A stretch of DNA of 64,000 nucleotides from Pedobacter puniceum. Its GTDB lineage: Bacteria; Bacteroidota; Bacteroidia; Sphingobacteriales; Sphingobacteriaceae. Position numbers and translations under genes: made by a program. The stretch is from the NCBI RefSeq assembly GCF_009674685.1, contig NZ_WKJI01000001.1, positions 1 to 64,000 of the forward strand, given 5' to 3'. Positions 42,556 through 53,376 of the stretch are shown here, one piece after another (position 1 is the first letter of the stretch; every line of letters begins with the position of its first letter). Below the pieces are notes generated by a model. It did not search any database, had not been told where the DNA came from, and saw nothing but the letters and a program-made list of their open reading frames with translations.

Positions 42556-43380
42556 ATGGGCTTAAGAAAATTTAAACCAGTAACCCCAGGAACACGTTTC
42601 AGAGTTGGAGCTGATTTCACTGAAATCACTACAAGAACTCCTGAAAAGACTCTTGTTGTAAAAAGCAAGAAATCTGGTGGTCGTAACAATACTGGTAAAA
42701 TGACTATGCGTTATCTCGGTGGGGGTCACAAGCAATTGTACCGATTGATAGATTTTAAACGCGATAAAAAAGATATCCCCGCAACTGTAGCAACAATCGA
42801 GTACGATCCAAATCGTACTGCCCGTATCGCCCTGTTACATTACGCTGATGGAGAGAAGAGATATATCATCGCTCCAGAAGGTTTACAGGTTGGACAGAAA
42901 GTTGTTTCTGGTGACAATGTAGCTCCTGAAATAGGAAATACAACAACATTAGCGAGCATTCCATTGGGTTCAATTATTCATAATATTGAATTAAACCCTG
43001 GAAGAGGAGCTCAAATTGCAAGAAGTGCTGGTTCTTATGCTCAGTTAGCAGCAAGAGACGGTAAATATGCAACTATCAAAATGCCTTCTGGTGAAACTCG
43101 TCTGATTTTAGTTACCTGTACAGCAACTATTGGTACAGTATCTAATTCAGAACATGCAAATGAAGTTTTAGGTAAAGCCGGTAGAAAACGTTGGTTAGGC
43201 CGTCGTCCAAGAGTTAGAGGTGTTGCAATGAACCCTGTTGATCACCCTATGGGTGGTGGTGAAGGTAGATCTTCTGGAGGTCACCCACGTTCAAGAAAAG
43301 GTTTATTGGCGAAAGGTTACAAAACTCGCGACAAAAAGAAATATTCAGATCGTTTCATCATTGAGAGGAGGAAAAAATAA
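42556..43380 (+). CDS. rplB: 50S ribosomal protein L2
   Basis: [47 protein letters not shown]. Confidence 0.98.
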   Translation: MGLRKFKPVTPGTRFRVGADFTEITTRTPEKTLVVKSKKSGGRNNTGKMTMRYLGGGHKQLYRLIDFKRDKKDIPATVATIEYDPNRTARIALLHYADGEKRYIIAPEGLQVGQKVVSGDNVAPEIGNTTTLASIPLGSIIHNIELNPGRGAQIARSAGSYAQLAARDGKYATIKMPSGETRLILVTCTATIGTVSNSEHANEVLGKAGRKRWLGRRPRVRGVAMNPVDHPMGGGEGRSSGGHPRSRKGLLAKGYKTRDKKKYSDRFIIERRKK

Positions 43381-43646
43381 TGGCTCGTTCAATTAAAAAA
43401 GGACCATATATAGACCATAATGTAGAAAGAAAAGTTTCTGCAATGAATGATTCAGGTAAGAAAACTGTAATCAAAACTTGGTCAAGAAGATCAATGATAT
43501 CTCCGGATTTCGTAGGTCATACATTCGCTGTACACAACGGAAATAAATTCATTCCGGTTTATGTAACCGAGAACATGGTTGGTCATAAGCTTGGAGAGTT
43601 TGCTCCAACCAGAACATTTAGAGGTCACTCTGAAAAGAAAAGATAA
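43380..43646 (+). CDS. rpsS: 30S ribosomal protein S19
   Basis: [28 protein letters not shown]. Confidence 0.98.
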   Translation: MARSIKKGPYIDHNVERKVSAMNDSGKKTVIKTWSRRSMISPDFVGHTFAVHNGNKFIPVYVTENMVGHKLGEFAPTRTFRGHSEKKR

Positions 43647-43652
43647 TAAGAA

Positions 43653-44012
43653 ATGGAAGCAATAGCAAAATTAAATAATTGCCCTACTTCTCCTCGTAAA
43701 ATGAGACTGGTTGTTGATTTAATCAGAGGTGAACGCGTAGAAAAGGCACTTTATATCTTAAAATATACCAATAAAGAAGCAGCAATAAGAGTTGAGAAAT
43801 TATTATTATCTGCAATTAAAAATTGGGAGTTAAAAAATGAGGGTCAACGTCCTGAAGATGCACAACTATTTGTGAAAACAATTATGGTTGATGGTGGTCG
43901 TCAGTTGAAACGTTTAAGACCTGCACCTCAGGGTCGTGGTTATAGAATACGTAAGCGTTCTAACCATGTAACTTTGGTAGTAGATAGCAAAAATATAGAA
44001 CCTCAAAACTAA
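43653..44012 (+). CDS. rplV: 50S ribosomal protein L22
   Basis: [43 protein letters not shown]. Confidence 0.97.
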   Translation: MEAIAKLNNCPTSPRKMRLVVDLIRGERVEKALYILKYTNKEAAIRVEKLLLSAIKNWELKNEGQRPEDAQLFVKTIMVDGGRQLKRLRPAPQGRGYRIRKRSNHVTLVVDSKNIEPQN

Positions 44013-44022
44013 TTAAGAAGAA

Positions 44023-44811
44023 ATGGGACAAAAGGCTAATCCAATAGGAAACAGATTAGGAATCATCAGAGGATGGGATTCTAACTGGTATGGTGGTAAT
44101 AACTATTCTGATAAATTAGTTGAGGATGAAAAGATTCGTAAATACCTTTCAGTGCGTATAGCAAAAGGTGGCGTATCTAAAGTTGTTATCGAAAGAACAT
44201 TAAAACGTATTACTGTTACTATTCACACTGCTCGTCCGGGTATTGTAATCGGTAAAGGTGGTTCAGAAGTTGATAAAATCAAAGAAGAGTTAAAGAAATT
44301 AACTAAGAAAGATGTTCAAATCAACATTTTTGAAATCAAAAGACCTGAACTAGATGCGAAATTGGTTGCAGATGGTGTTGCGAAACAACTAGAAGCTCGT
44401 ATCTCTTTCAGAAGAGCTATGAAAACTTCTATCGCATCAACGATGAGAATGGGAGCAGAAGGAATTAAAATTATGTGCTCTGGCCGTTTAGGTGGTGCAG
44501 AGATGGCTCGTTCTGAACAATATAAAGACGGTAGAATTCCTCTACACACTTTCAGAGCTGATATTGATTATGCTTTAGGTGAAGCATTAACTACCTATGG
44601 TAAAATCGGTATCAAAGTATGGATTTGTAAAGGTGAAGTTTACGGTAAGAGAGATTTATCTCCAAATATCGGAGCTAGCGCAGGTAAAGGTGGAAAAACT
44701 GAAGGTTCTTCAAACTTTGCTCCAAGAGGTGGTGAACGTGGTGATAGAAAAGGTGGTAACAACCGTGGTGGAAATCGTGGTGGTGCCGGAGCTAATAGAG
44801 GTAAAAGATAA
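44023..44811 (+). CDS. rpsC: 30S ribosomal protein S3 with Gly/Arg-rich C-terminal tail
   Basis: [27 protein letters not shown] domain [12 protein letters not shown]; tail [27 protein letters not shown]. Confidence 0.98.
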   Translation: MGQKANPIGNRLGIIRGWDSNWYGGNNYSDKLVEDEKIRKYLSVRIAKGGVSKVVIERTLKRITVTIHTARPGIVIGKGGSEVDKIKEELKKLTKKDVQINIFEIKRPELDAKLVADGVAKQLEARISFRRAMKTSIASTMRMGAEGIKIMCSGRLGGAEMARSEQYKDGRIPLHTFRADIDYALGEALTTYGKIGIKVWICKGEVYGKRDLSPNIGASAGKGGKTEGSSNFAPRGGERGDRKGGNNRGGNRGGAGANRGKR

Positions 44812-44852
44812 TTCAGTTAGAAACTATCGTTTAACGATTAAAGAATAAAGTA

Positions 44853-45275
44853 ATGTTACAGCCAAAAAGAACGAAGTTCAGAAAAATGCAGAAGGGCAGA
44901 ATGAAAGGCCTAGCCACTCGTGGTGCTGAGCTTGCATTCGGTTCATTCGGAATAAAATCACTGGAAGAGTGCTGGATTACCAGCCGCCAGATAGAAGCAG
45001 CCCGTATCGCGGTAACACGTTTTATGAAACGTGAAGGCCAAGTATGGATTCGTATTTTCCCAGACAAACCAGTTACCAAAAAACCTGCTGAAGTACGTAT
45101 GGGTAAAGGTAAAGGTGCGCCTGAGTACTGGGTTGCAGTTGTAAGACCGGGTAGAATCCTTTTCGAAGCAGAAGGTGTACCTTTTGAAGTTGCTAAAGAA
45201 GCTATGCGTCTTGCAGCTCAGAAATTACCGGTTCAAACTAAGTTTGTAGTACGTAGAGATTACGTAGAAGCATAA
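44853..45275 (+). CDS. rplP: 50S ribosomal protein L16
   Basis: [35 protein letters not shown]. Confidence 0.98.
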   Translation: MLQPKRTKFRKMQKGRMKGLATRGAELAFGSFGIKSLEECWITSRQIEAARIAVTRFMKREGQVWIRIFPDKPVTKKPAEVRMGKGKGAPEYWVAVVRPGRILFEAEGVPFEVAKEAMRLAAQKLPVQTKFVVRRDYVEA

Positions 45276-45350
45276 AATCAGTTTTTAGTTTTTTTTGTTG
45301 GCCGTTACCTAACAAAGACAGCTTAAACTAAACTAATTACTAATAGTAAA

Positions 45351-45569
45351 ATGAAATACGCAGAAATTAAAGCGCTGGCTACAGACGAAATTGTTGCCAG
45401 AATTCAGGAAGAAAAAGCGACTATTACCAAGTTGAAATTTGCTCATGCAGTTTCATCAATAGAAAATCCTACTAGAATTTATAAATCTAGAAAGACTATT
45501 GCTCGCTTAAGTACAGAATTAACTCAGCGCCAAGCGCAAGCTAAGGCAGCTTCTGAAAGTAACTCATAA
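45351..45569 (+). CDS. rpmC: 50S ribosomal protein L29
   Basis: Position and size; [29 protein letters not shown]. Confidence 0.95.
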   Translation: MKYAEIKALATDEIVARIQEEKATITKLKFAHAVSSIENPTRIYKSRKTIARLSTELTQRQAQAKAASESNS

Positions 45570-45583
45570 TTTTTAGAGTCGAA

Positions 45584-45838
45584 ATGGAAAGAAAATTAAG
45601 AAAAACAAGAATTGGGTTAGTGGTGAGCAATAAGATGGATAAATCTATTGTAGTGAGTGTGGAAAGAAAAGTTAAGCACCCAATTTATGGTAAGTTCGTA
45701 AAGACGACTACCAAATTTATGGCTCATGACGAGAAAAATGATTGCGGTATTGGAGATACCGTTTTGATCATGGAGACACGTCCTCTGAGTAAGAACAAAA
45801 ACTGGAGATTAGTTGAAATTTTAGAAAGGGCTAAGTAA
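45584..45838 (+). CDS. rpsQ: 30S ribosomal protein S17
   Basis: [34 protein letters not shown]. Confidence 0.97.
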   Translation: MERKLRKTRIGLVVSNKMDKSIVVSVERKVKHPIYGKFVKTTTKFMAHDEKNDCGIGDTVLIMETRPLSKNKNWRLVEILERAK

Positions 45839-45839
45839 G

Positions 45840-46208
45840 ATGGTACAACAGGAATCACGATTAAACGTAGCCGACAATTCTGGAGCTAAAGAAGTTTTAG
45901 TTATCAGAGTGTTAGGTGGTACCGGTAAAAGATATGCTTCTATTGGTGATAAAGTGGTAGTAACTGTGAAAGCAGCACTTCCATCAGGAAACATCAAAAA
46001 AGGAACAGTATCTAAAGCTGTAGTAGTTAGAACGAAAAAAGAAATCAGAAGAAAAGATGGTTCTTACATTCGTTTTGACGATAACGCGGCAGTATTATTA
46101 AATAACCAGGATGAACCAAGAGGTACTCGTATCTTTGGCCCGGTTGCAAGAGAACTGCGTGAAAAACAATTCATGAAAATTGTATCATTAGCACCGGAGG
46201 TTTTGTAA
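45840..46208 (+). CDS. rplN: 50S ribosomal protein L14
   Basis: [27 protein letters not shown]. Confidence 0.98.
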   Translation: MVQQESRLNVADNSGAKEVLVIRVLGGTGKRYASIGDKVVVTVKAALPSGNIKKGTVSKAVVVRTKKEIRRKDGSYIRFDDNAAVLLNNQDEPRGTRIFGPVARELREKQFMKIVSLAPEVL

Positions 46209-46209
46209 A

Positions 46210-46551
46210 ATGGAAAATAAGAAAAAATCACAACCTAAATTAAATATCCGTAAAGGAGATTTAGTAACGGTTATCGCCGGAGACTCTAAAGGTCAGCAAG
46301 GTAAAGTAGTTGAAGTAAGAATTAAAGAAAACAGAGCAATCGTTGAAGGTGCTAATATGGTTTCTAAACATTCTAAGCCAAGCGCTACCAACCCTAATGG
46401 TGGTATAAGTAAAAAAGAAGCTCCTATTCATATCTCTAACTTAGCATTAGTTGATCCTAAAACAGGTAAAGCTACAAGAGTTTCAAGGAAGAGAACTGAG
46501 GACGGAAAAGTTGTTAGAATAGCTAAAAAATCTGGGGAGGAAATTAAGTAA
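46210..46551 (+). CDS. rplX: 50S ribosomal protein L24
   Basis: [24 protein letters not shown]. Confidence 0.97.
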   Translation: MENKKKSQPKLNIRKGDLVTVIAGDSKGQQGKVVEVRIKENRAIVEGANMVSKHSKPSATNPNGGISKKEAPIHISNLALVDPKTGKATRVSRKRTEDGKVVRIAKKSGEEIK

Positions 46552-47120
46552 TGGCTTACGTACCAAGATTAAAAGATAAATATAAGGCAGAAATTGTTGA
46601 TGCTCTTAAGGATAAATTCCAGTACAAGAGTGTTATGCAAGTGCCTAAGTTAAAGAAAATAGCAATCAACCAAGGTGTTGGTGCTGGCGTAACTGATAAA
46701 AAGATAGTTGAAGCTGCAATAGCAGAATTAACTACCATCACCGGACAACAAGCTGTTGCAGCAAAGTCTAAAAAAGATATCTCTAACTTTAAATTACGTA
46801 AAGGTATGCCAGTAGGTGTACGTGTAACTTTACGTGATAATAAAATGTACGAGTTTTTAGACCGTTTAATCGCAGTTGCTTTACCACGTATCCGTGACTT
46901 CAAAGGTATCAACGATAAAGGCTTTGATGGAAATGGAAACTATACTTTAGGTGTATCAGAGCAAATTATCTTCCCAGAGATTAATATTGATAAAATCAAT
47001 AAAATCCAAGGTATGGATATCACTTTTGTAACTAGTGCAGGAACAGATGTTGAAGCCTTAGAGTTACTTAAACAATTCGGGTTACCATTTAAAAATCAAA
47101 ATAAAGTTAACAATGGCTAA
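46551..47120 (+). CDS. rplE: 50S ribosomal protein L5
   Basis: [35 protein letters not shown]. Confidence 0.98.
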   Translation: MAYVPRLKDKYKAEIVDALKDKFQYKSVMQVPKLKKIAINQGVGAGVTDKKIVEAAIAELTTITGQQAVAAKSKKDISNFKLRKGMPVGVRVTLRDNKMYEFLDRLIAVALPRIRDFKGINDKGFDGNGNYTLGVSEQIIFPEINIDKINKIQGMDITFVTSAGTDVEALELLKQFGLPFKNQNKVNNG

Positions 47121-47382
47121 AGAAGGTGTAAAAGCTCGCGAAATTAAGCGTCAAAAATTAGTAGCAAAATTTGCTGCTAAAAGAGAAGAATTAAAAGCTG
47201 CTGGAGATTTTGCGGGATTAGATAAATTACCAAAAAACTCTTCACCTGTTCGTTTACACAATCGTTGTAAATTAACTGGTCGTCCAAGAGGTTACATGCG
47301 TCAGTTCGGTATTTCAAGGGTTACTTTCCGCGAAATGGCACTTGCAGGTAAGATTCCGGGAGTTAGAAAAGCAAGCTGGTAA
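47113..47382 (+). CDS. rpsN: 30S ribosomal protein S14
   Basis: [43 protein letters not shown]. Confidence 0.98.
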   Translation: MAKEGVKAREIKRQKLVAKFAAKREELKAAGDFAGLDKLPKNSSPVRLHNRCKLTGRPRGYMRQFGISRVTFREMALAGKIPGVRKASW

Positions 47383-47397
47383 TTAAATTAAAAGAAT

Positions 47398-47438
47398 AAA
47401 GAATTTTTTTGTACTTTTGCGGTCCAAAAAAATTCTTT
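47398..47438 (+). promoter_or_regulatory. Perfect 14-bp hairpin with a TAnnTTTG promoter motif in its loop (rpsN-rpsH spacer)
   Basis: AAAGAATTTTTTTG (47398-47411) / CAAAAAAATTCTTT (47425-47438); TACTTTTG at 47412-47419. Confidence 0.65.
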
Positions 47439-47457
47439 TTATTTATATAACAATAAA

Positions 47458-47856
47458 ATGTATACAGATCCAATAGCAGATTATCTTACAAGAGTAAGGA
47501 ATGCCATCAAGGCCAACCATAGGGTTGTTGAAATTCCTGCATCGAACCTGAAAAAAGAAATTACAAAAGTTCTTTTTGATAAAGGTTATATCACGAACTA
47601 TAAGTTTGAGGATAACGATGCGCAAGGCACAATTAAAGTTGCATTAAAGTATCATCCAATTACTAAAGTTCCTGCTATTCGCACCATAACAAGAGCGAGT
47701 AAACCAGGTTTGAGAAAGTATGCAGGTGTTAGTACTATGCCACGAGTATTAAACGGTTTAGGCGTTGCTATCATGTCAACTTCAAAAGGAGTAATGACTG
47801 ATAAAGAAGCTAGACAGTTAAATGTAGGTGGTGAAGTTTTATGTTACGTTTATTAA
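47458..47856 (+). CDS. rpsH: 30S ribosomal protein S8
   Basis: MYTDPIADYLTRVRNAIKANH. Confidence 0.98.
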   Translation: MYTDPIADYLTRVRNAIKANHRVVEIPASNLKKEITKVLFDKGYITNYKFEDNDAQGTIKVALKYHPITKVPAIRTITRASKPGLRKYAGVSTMPRVLNGLGVAIMSTSKGVMTDKEARQLNVGGEVLCYVY

Positions 47857-47872
47857 TTAGGAGGAGAAAGAG

Positions 47873-48430
47873 ATGTCAAGAATAGGAAAAGCCCCGATTT
47901 CAATCCCTAGCGGAGTAACGGTTACAGTTTCTTCAAGCAATTTAGTTTCTGTAAAAGGACCTAAAGGAGAATTAAGTCAACAAGTTGATGCTGATATCAT
48001 CGTTGAACAAGAAGATAATACTTTATTAGTAAAACGTCCTTCAGATCAAAAACGTCATAAAGCTTTACATGGCTTATACAGAGCCTTACTTAACAACATG
48101 GTTGTTGGTGTAACAGAAGGTTACAAATTAGAGCAAGAATTGGTAGGTGTTGGTTACAAAGCGTCTAACCAAGGAAATACACTAGATTTAGTTCTAGGTT
48201 ATTCTCACCATATTGTTTTTGCTTTACCTCAAGAGATCAAAGTTTCAACAACTTCAGAAAAAGGTAAAAACCCAACTATCATTTTAGAATCTATAGATAA
48301 GCAATTGCTTGGTCAAGTTGCAGCTAAGATTCGTTCATTCAGAACTCCAGAGCCTTACAAAGGTAAAGGTATTAAGTTCGTAGGTGAGCAGTTAAGAAGA
48401 AAAGCAGGTAAGTCAGCAGCTAAAAAATAA
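47873..48430 (+). CDS. rplF: 50S ribosomal protein L6
   Basis: [30 protein letters not shown]. Confidence 0.98.
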   Translation: MSRIGKAPISIPSGVTVTVSSSNLVSVKGPKGELSQQVDADIIVEQEDNTLLVKRPSDQKRHKALHGLYRALLNNMVVGVTEGYKLEQELVGVGYKASNQGNTLDLVLGYSHHIVFALPQEIKVSTTSEKGKNPTIILESIDKQLLGQVAAKIRSFRTPEPYKGKGIKFVGEQLRRKAGKSAAKK

Positions 48431-48435
48431 TTGTT

Positions 48436-48792
48436 ATGGCAGGAAAAGTAAAATTATCCCGTAGGGAAAGAATAAAAAAAGGTATCAGAAAAAGAGTTTC
48501 TGGTTCTACAGAGCGCCCTCGTTTATCTGTTTTCAGAAGTAACAAAGGTATTTATGCTCAAATTATTGATGATATAGCTGGTAAAACTATCGTTTCGGCT
48601 TCATCAGTAGAGAAGGATTTCAGTGCAAATGGTAATAAAGTTGATCAATCAAAAGAGGTTGGTAAAAAAGTTGCAGAGAAGGCTATTGCTGCTGGAATTA
48701 AACAAGTAGTTTTTGATAGAAACGGTTACTTATACCACGGACGTATTAAGTCTTTGGCTGAAGGTGCCCGTGAAGCAGGTTTAATATTTTAA
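48436..48792 (+). CDS. rplR: 50S ribosomal protein L18
   Basis: [48 protein letters not shown]. Confidence 0.98.
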   Translation: MAGKVKLSRRERIKKGIRKRVSGSTERPRLSVFRSNKGIYAQIIDDIAGKTIVSASSVEKDFSANGNKVDQSKEVGKKVAEKAIAAGIKQVVFDRNGYLYHGRIKSLAEGAREAGLIF

Positions 48793-48804
48793 TTTCAGAA
48801 GCAG

Positions 48805-49323
48805 ATGTCAACTATCAATATAAAAAGAGTAAAAGCAAACGAGATTGAATTAAAAGATCGTTTGGTTAGCATCCAGCGTGTTGCTAAAGTTACCAAAGGT
48901 GGTCGTACTTTCAGCTTTTCAGCTATCGTAGTTGTTGGTGATGAAAACGGCGTTGTAGGTTATGGTTTAGGTAAAGCAAAAGAGGTTACTGAAGCAATTG
49001 CTAAAGGAATTGATGATGCGAAAAAGAACTTAGTTAAAGTTCCTATTATTAATTCTACTATACCTCATGAGCAAATAGGTAAATTTTCTGGAGGTTTCGT
49101 TTTCTTGAAGCCTGCTTCAAATGGTACCGGTGTTATTGCTGGTGGTGCGATGAGAGCAGTTTTAGAATCTGCAGGAATCCATAACGTACTTGCAAAATCA
49201 AAAGGTTCTTCAAATCCACATAACGTGGTTAAAGCTACAATTTCAGCATTATCTCAATTAAGAGACGCTCATACAGTAGCTCATAACAGAGGTGTTTCAT
49301 TAAGTAAAGTATTTAACGGTTAA
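48805..49323 (+). CDS. rpsE: 30S ribosomal protein S5
   Basis: [46 protein letters not shown]. Confidence 0.98.
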   Translation: MSTINIKRVKANEIELKDRLVSIQRVAKVTKGGRTFSFSAIVVVGDENGVVGYGLGKAKEVTEAIAKGIDDAKKNLVKVPIINSTIPHEQIGKFSGGFVFLKPASNGTGVIAGGAMRAVLESAGIHNVLAKSKGSSNPHNVVKATISALSQLRDAHTVAHNRGVSLSKVFNG

Positions 49324-49327
49324 TACG

Positions 49328-49507
49328 ATGGCTAAGATCAAAATAACTCAAATTAAGAGCGTGATCGATAGAAGTGAACGCCAAAAAAGAACTATCCAAG
49401 CTTTAGGATTAACTAAAATTAATCAAAGTGTAGAGGTAGAAGCTACTCCGGCAATCATCGGAATGGTTAAAGCAGTAAATCATTTGGTAGCAATCGAAAA
49501 AGTTTAA
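49328..49507 (+). CDS. rpmD: 50S ribosomal protein L30 (59 aa, missing from ORF track)
   Basis: MAKIKITQIKSVIDRSERQKRTIQALGLTKINQSVEVEATPAIIGMVKAVNHLVAIEKV. Confidence 0.97.
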   Translation: MAKIKITQIKSVIDRSERQKRTIQALGLTKINQSVEVEATPAIIGMVKAVNHLVAIEKV

Positions 49508-49512
49508 TTACC

Positions 49513-49959
49513 ATGAATTTAAGTAATTTAAAACCTGCAGAAGGTTCAGTAAAAAATAGAAAAAGAATTGGTCGTGGTACTGGTTCTGGACGTGGAGGAA
49601 CATCTACACGTGGTCATAAAGGAGCTGGTTCACGTTCTGGCTATTCTTCAAAAGTTGGTTTTGAAGGTGGACAAATGCCTTTACAACGTCGTGTTCCTAA
49701 AGTTGGATTCAAAAATCCTAACCGTGTTGAGTTTGTAGGTATTAATCTTGATGTTTTACAAGGTTTAACAGAGAAGTTTAATCTTTCTCTAATTGACTTT
49801 GATGTAATGAAAGAACATGGATTAGTATCTAAGAATGATTTGGTGAAGATTTTGGGTAGAGGCGAATTAAAAGCTAAATTAGAAGTAAAAGCACATGCAT
49901 TTACAGCTGCCGCATCTAAGGCAATTGAAGCTGCCGGTGGTTCTGTTGTTAAATTATAA
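49513..49959 (+). CDS. rplO: 50S ribosomal protein L15
   Basis: NLSNLKPAEGSVKNRKRIGRGTGSGRGGTSTRGHKG. Confidence 0.98.
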   Translation: MNLSNLKPAEGSVKNRKRIGRGTGSGRGGTSTRGHKGAGSRSGYSSKVGFEGGQMPLQRRVPKVGFKNPNRVEFVGINLDVLQGLTEKFNLSLIDFDVMKEHGLVSKNDLVKILGRGELKAKLEVKAHAFTAAASKAIEAAGGSVVKL

Positions 49960-49962
49960 TTA

Positions 49963-51297
49963 ATGAAGAAGCTATTCACAACTTTATCCAATATTTGGAA
50001 AATTGAAGAATTAAGAGTGCGTATTTTATACACACTCTTAATTCTTTTAGTTTATAGAATTGGCTCATTTATCGTATTGCCAGGGGTAGATCCTGCGTCT
50101 TTAGATACAGGTGAGGCCAAGGAAGGTTTATTAGGTTTACTTAATATGTTTGCAGGAGGTTCTTTTTCTAGAGCTTCTATTTTTGCATTAGGAGTAATGC
50201 CTTATATTTCTGCATCTATCGTGATTCAATTATTAGGAATTGCGGTTCCTTATTTTCAGAAATTGCAAAAGGAAGGTGAAAGTGGAAGAAAGAAGATTAA
50301 TCAAATCACTCGTTATTTAACAATTGTAATCACTGCTTTACAAGCTATAGGATACGTTAAATCTCAAATTACACCTGATGCAAGACTAATTGCAGAGCCA
50401 CTTTTTAGCATTACCTCAATGGTAGTACTAACAGCTGGAACTATGTTTGTAATGTGGATGGGCGAGAAAATAACGGATAAAGGTATTGGTAATGGTATTT
50501 CATTATTAATCATGGTGGGTATTATTGCTCAGCTTCCTTATGGTATTTCAGCAGAGTTTTTAAGCAGACAAAATGGTCAAGGAGGGTTAATTGCTTTCTT
50601 TATCGAGTTTGTAGCTTTATTTGCAGTTGTAATGTTTACAGTGTTAATCATTCAAGGAACTAGAAAAGTACCGGTACAATACGCTAAAAAAATTGTTGGT
50701 AATAAACAATATGGAGGTGTAAGACAATACATCCCATTGAAGCTTAATGCTGCGGGCGTTATGCCGATTATCTTTGCTCAAGCTATTATGTTTATTCCTT
50801 CTACTATCGGACAGTTTTTTCCAGAAGCTCAATCTTCTTTATTAACTTCTTTTAGTGATTATACATCTTTAGCTTATAATTTAACTTTTGCTATTTTAAT
50901 CATCCTATTCACTTTCTTTTATACAGCCATTACGATTAATCCAAATCAAATGTCTGATGATATGAAAAAGAATGGTGGTTTTGTTCCTGGTGTTAAACCT
51001 GGTAAAACAACATCAGATTATATAGACGGAGTTATTTCTAAGATTACTTTACCTGGTTCTATATTCTTAGCTATCATAGCAATTTTACCTTCTATAGCAA
51101 TTATTGCTGGTGTTAACTCGCAGTTTGCACATTTTTTTGGAGGTACATCATTGTTGATTTTAGTTGCCGTAGTTTTAGATACTTTACAGCAAGTAGAAAG
51201 TCATTTATTAATGCGTCATTATGATGGATTAATGAAAACTGGTAGAATTAAAGGTCGTAATCCAGTAGGAGCAGCAACTACCGGTCCTGCAATTTAA
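49963..51297 (+). CDS. secY: Preprotein translocase subunit SecY
   Basis: Ten-TM protein; NMFAGGSFSRASIFALGVMPYISASIVIQLL. Confidence 0.98.
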   Translation: MKKLFTTLSNIWKIEELRVRILYTLLILLVYRIGSFIVLPGVDPASLDTGEAKEGLLGLLNMFAGGSFSRASIFALGVMPYISASIVIQLLGIAVPYFQKLQKEGESGRKKINQITRYLTIVITALQAIGYVKSQITPDARLIAEPLFSITSMVVLTAGTMFVMWMGEKITDKGIGNGISLLIMVGIIAQLPYGISAEFLSRQNGQGGLIAFFIEFVALFAVVMFTVLIIQGTRKVPVQYAKKIVGNKQYGGVRQYIPLKLNAAGVMPIIFAQAIMFIPSTIGQFFPEAQSSLLTSFSDYTSLAYNLTFAILIILFTFFYTAITINPNQMSDDMKKNGGFVPGVKPGKTTSDYIDGVISKITLPGSIFLAIIAILPSIAIIAGVNSQFAHFFGGTSLLILVAVVLDTLQQVESHLLMRHYDGLMKTGRIKGRNPVGAATTGPAI

Positions 51298-51303
51298 TAT
51301 TCC

Positions 51304-52089
51304 ATGCCTAGAGTTATTTTAAAGACAGCAGAAGAGATAGAGCTGATTAGGGAGAGTTCTTTATTAGTGGCCAAAACTCATGGCGAGATTGCTAAGATAA
51401 TTGGGCCTGGAGTTACTACTCAGAAGTTAAATGACTTAGCAGAAGAATTTATTAGAGATAATGGAGGCGTACCAGCTTTTTTAAACTATAATGGATTTCC
51501 TTATTCTCTTTGTATTTCTTTAAATGACCAGGTAGTTCACGGTTTTCCAGGAAAGTATATTCTTAAAGAAGGAGATATTGTTTCTGTTGATTGTGGTGTA
51601 GTTAAAAATAATTTTTACGGTGATTCTGCTTATACTTTCGCTATAGGTGATATAAATGATGAAGCTAAGAAATTATTAAAGGTAACAAAAGAGTGTCTTC
51701 AAAAAGGAATAGAGAAAGCTGTAGCTGGGAATAGAATAGGTGATTTAGCTTTTGCCATTCAAGAACATGCGGAAAGCCATGGTTTTGGTGTTGTAAGAGA
51801 GTTAGTAGGGCATGGTGTTGGCCATAAATTACATGAAAAGCCTGAGGTTCCTAACTACGGTAAAAGAGGCGCAGGGATAAAATTAGAAGAAGGTATGGTT
51901 CTAGCAATAGAACCAATGATAAATGCAGGAAGAGCTGGAGTGAAATTTTGGGATGATGGATGGACCGTATCTACTGTAGATAAGAAACCATCAGCACATT
52001 TTGAACATACTGTAGCGGTAAAAAAGGGCAAGGCAGATGTCTTATCCTCATTTGCATATATTGAAGAAGTTTTAAATAATAAAATTTAA
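51304..52089 (+). CDS. map: Type I methionyl aminopeptidase
   Basis: SLNDQVVHGFPG, VSVDCGVVKNNFYGDSAYTF, GHGVGHKLHEKPEVPNYG. Confidence 0.97.
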   Translation: MPRVILKTAEEIELIRESSLLVAKTHGEIAKIIGPGVTTQKLNDLAEEFIRDNGGVPAFLNYNGFPYSLCISLNDQVVHGFPGKYILKEGDIVSVDCGVVKNNFYGDSAYTFAIGDINDEAKKLLKVTKECLQKGIEKAVAGNRIGDLAFAIQEHAESHGFGVVRELVGHGVGHKLHEKPEVPNYGKRGAGIKLEEGMVLAIEPMINAGRAGVKFWDDGWTVSTVDKKPSAHFEHTVAVKKGKADVLSSFAYIEEVLNNKI

Positions 52090-52108
52090 ATATTAAAATT
52101 ATTTTATT

Positions 52109-52134
52109 TAATTTTGCAGCCCGCTTTAGTGGGT
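52109..52134 (+). promoter_or_regulatory. Promoter -7 (TAATTTTG) plus small leader hairpin upstream of infA
   Basis: TAATTTTG 52109-52116; CCCGC-TTTA-GTGGG. Confidence 0.55.
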
Positions 52135-52160
52135 AAAATTAAATACACAAAGATTATTAT

Positions 52161-52379
52161 ATGGCTAAACAATCCTCTATTGAGCAAGACGGAGTAATAA
52201 AAGAAGCATTATCTAATGCGATGTTTCGTGTTGAATTAGAGAATGGTCATGAGATCATAGCACATATTTCTGGTAAGATGAGAATGCACTACATCAAAAT
52301 TTTACCTGGAGATAGAGTGAAGTTGGAGATGTCTCCTTATGATCTTACTAAAGGTAGAATTACTTATAGATATAAATAA
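52161..52379 (+). CDS. infA: Translation initiation factor IF-1
   Basis: [51 protein letters not shown]. Confidence 0.98.
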   Translation: MAKQSSIEQDGVIKEALSNAMFRVELENGHEIIAHISGKMRMHYIKILPGDRVKLEMSPYDLTKGRITYRYK

Positions 52380-52383
52380 GAAA

Positions 52384-52500
52384 ATGAAAGTTAGAGCATC
52401 CATTAAGAAGCGCAGCGCTGATTGTAAGGTGATCCGTAGAAAAGGAAAATTATACGTGATCAACAAAAAGAACCCTAAGTACAAGCAGCGTCAAGGTTAA
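52384..52500 (+). CDS. rpmJ: 50S ribosomal protein L36 (38 aa, missing from ORF track)
   Basis: [38 protein letters not shown]. Confidence 0.97.
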   Translation: MKVRASIKKRSADCKVIRRKGKLYVINKKNPKYKQRQG

Positions 52501-52531
52501 TCGAAATTTTTAAACTATCAACAAATAATAA

Positions 52532-52909
52532 ATGGCAAGGATAGCAGGTATAGATTTACCAAAAAACAAAAGAGGAGAGATCGGCCTTACTTATATTTTT
52601 GGAATCGGTAGAAGTACAGCACAGTCAATTTTGGCTCAAGCTGGAATCGATTTCAATAAAAAAGTTCAAGATTGGACCGATGAAGAATTAACAGCCATCC
52701 GTAACATCATTTCAGAATCAATTAAAGTTGAAGGACAACTGCGTTCTGAAGTACAATTAAACATTAAACGTTTAATGGATATTGGATGTTACAGAGGATT
52801 ACGCCACAGAAAAGGCTTACCATTACGCGGACAGAGAACTAAAAACAATTCTCGTACTCGTAAAGGAAAGAGAAAAACTGTTGCTAATAAGAAAAAGGCT
52901 ACTAAATAA
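52532..52909 (+). CDS. rpsM: 30S ribosomal protein S13
   Basis: [28 protein letters not shown]. Confidence 0.98.
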   Translation: MARIAGIDLPKNKRGEIGLTYIFGIGRSTAQSILAQAGIDFNKKVQDWTDEELTAIRNIISESIKVEGQLRSEVQLNIKRLMDIGCYRGLRHRKGLPLRGQRTKNNSRTRKGKRKTVANKKKATK

Positions 52910-52925
52910 TAATTGATAGTAAAAA

Positions 52926-53315
52926 ATGGCTAAGTCAAAAAAAGTTACTAAAAAACGTGTTGTTGTTATTGAGCCAGTTGGTCAAGCACACATCAACGCT
53001 ACCTTTAATAACATAATCATTACTCTTACCAATAATCAAGGACAAACTATTTCTTGGTCTTCAGCAGGTAAGCAAGGTTTTAAAGGTTCTAAAAAGAATA
53101 CACCTTACGCAGCTTCACAAGCAGCAATTGATTGTGGTAAAGCAGCACACGATTTAGGTTTACGTAAAGTTGAGGTTTTTGTAAAAGGTCCAGGTTCAGG
53201 TCGTGAGTCTGCAATTCGTACATTACAAAATTCAGGTTTGGAAGTTACAACTATAAAAGATATAACTCCTCTACCTCATAATGGATGTCGTCCTCCTAAA
53301 AGAAGAAGAGTTTAA
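52926..53315 (+). CDS. rpsK: 30S ribosomal protein S11
   Basis: [44 protein letters not shown]-type core. Confidence 0.98.
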   Translation: MAKSKKVTKKRVVVIEPVGQAHINATFNNIIITLTNNQGQTISWSSAGKQGFKGSKKNTPYAASQAAIDCGKAAHDLGLRKVEVFVKGPGSGRESAIRTLQNSGLEVTTIKDITPLPHNGCRPPKRRRV

Positions 53316-53320
53316 TAAAT

Positions 53321-53367
53321 TTTAAAGCTAAGATTCTCCTAGCACTTGGTTAGGATGATACTTTAAA
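53321..53367 (+). promoter_or_regulatory. Candidate structured leader upstream of rpsD
   Basis: TTTAAAG (53321) / CTTTAAA (53361) enclosing TCCTA (53337) / TAGGA (53351). Confidence 0.45.
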
Positions 53368-53376
53368 CACAATAAA

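Noticed and set aside
44597-44848. 83-aa ORF overlapping rpsC
   Set aside because: Out-of-frame reading of the S3 RG-rich tail.
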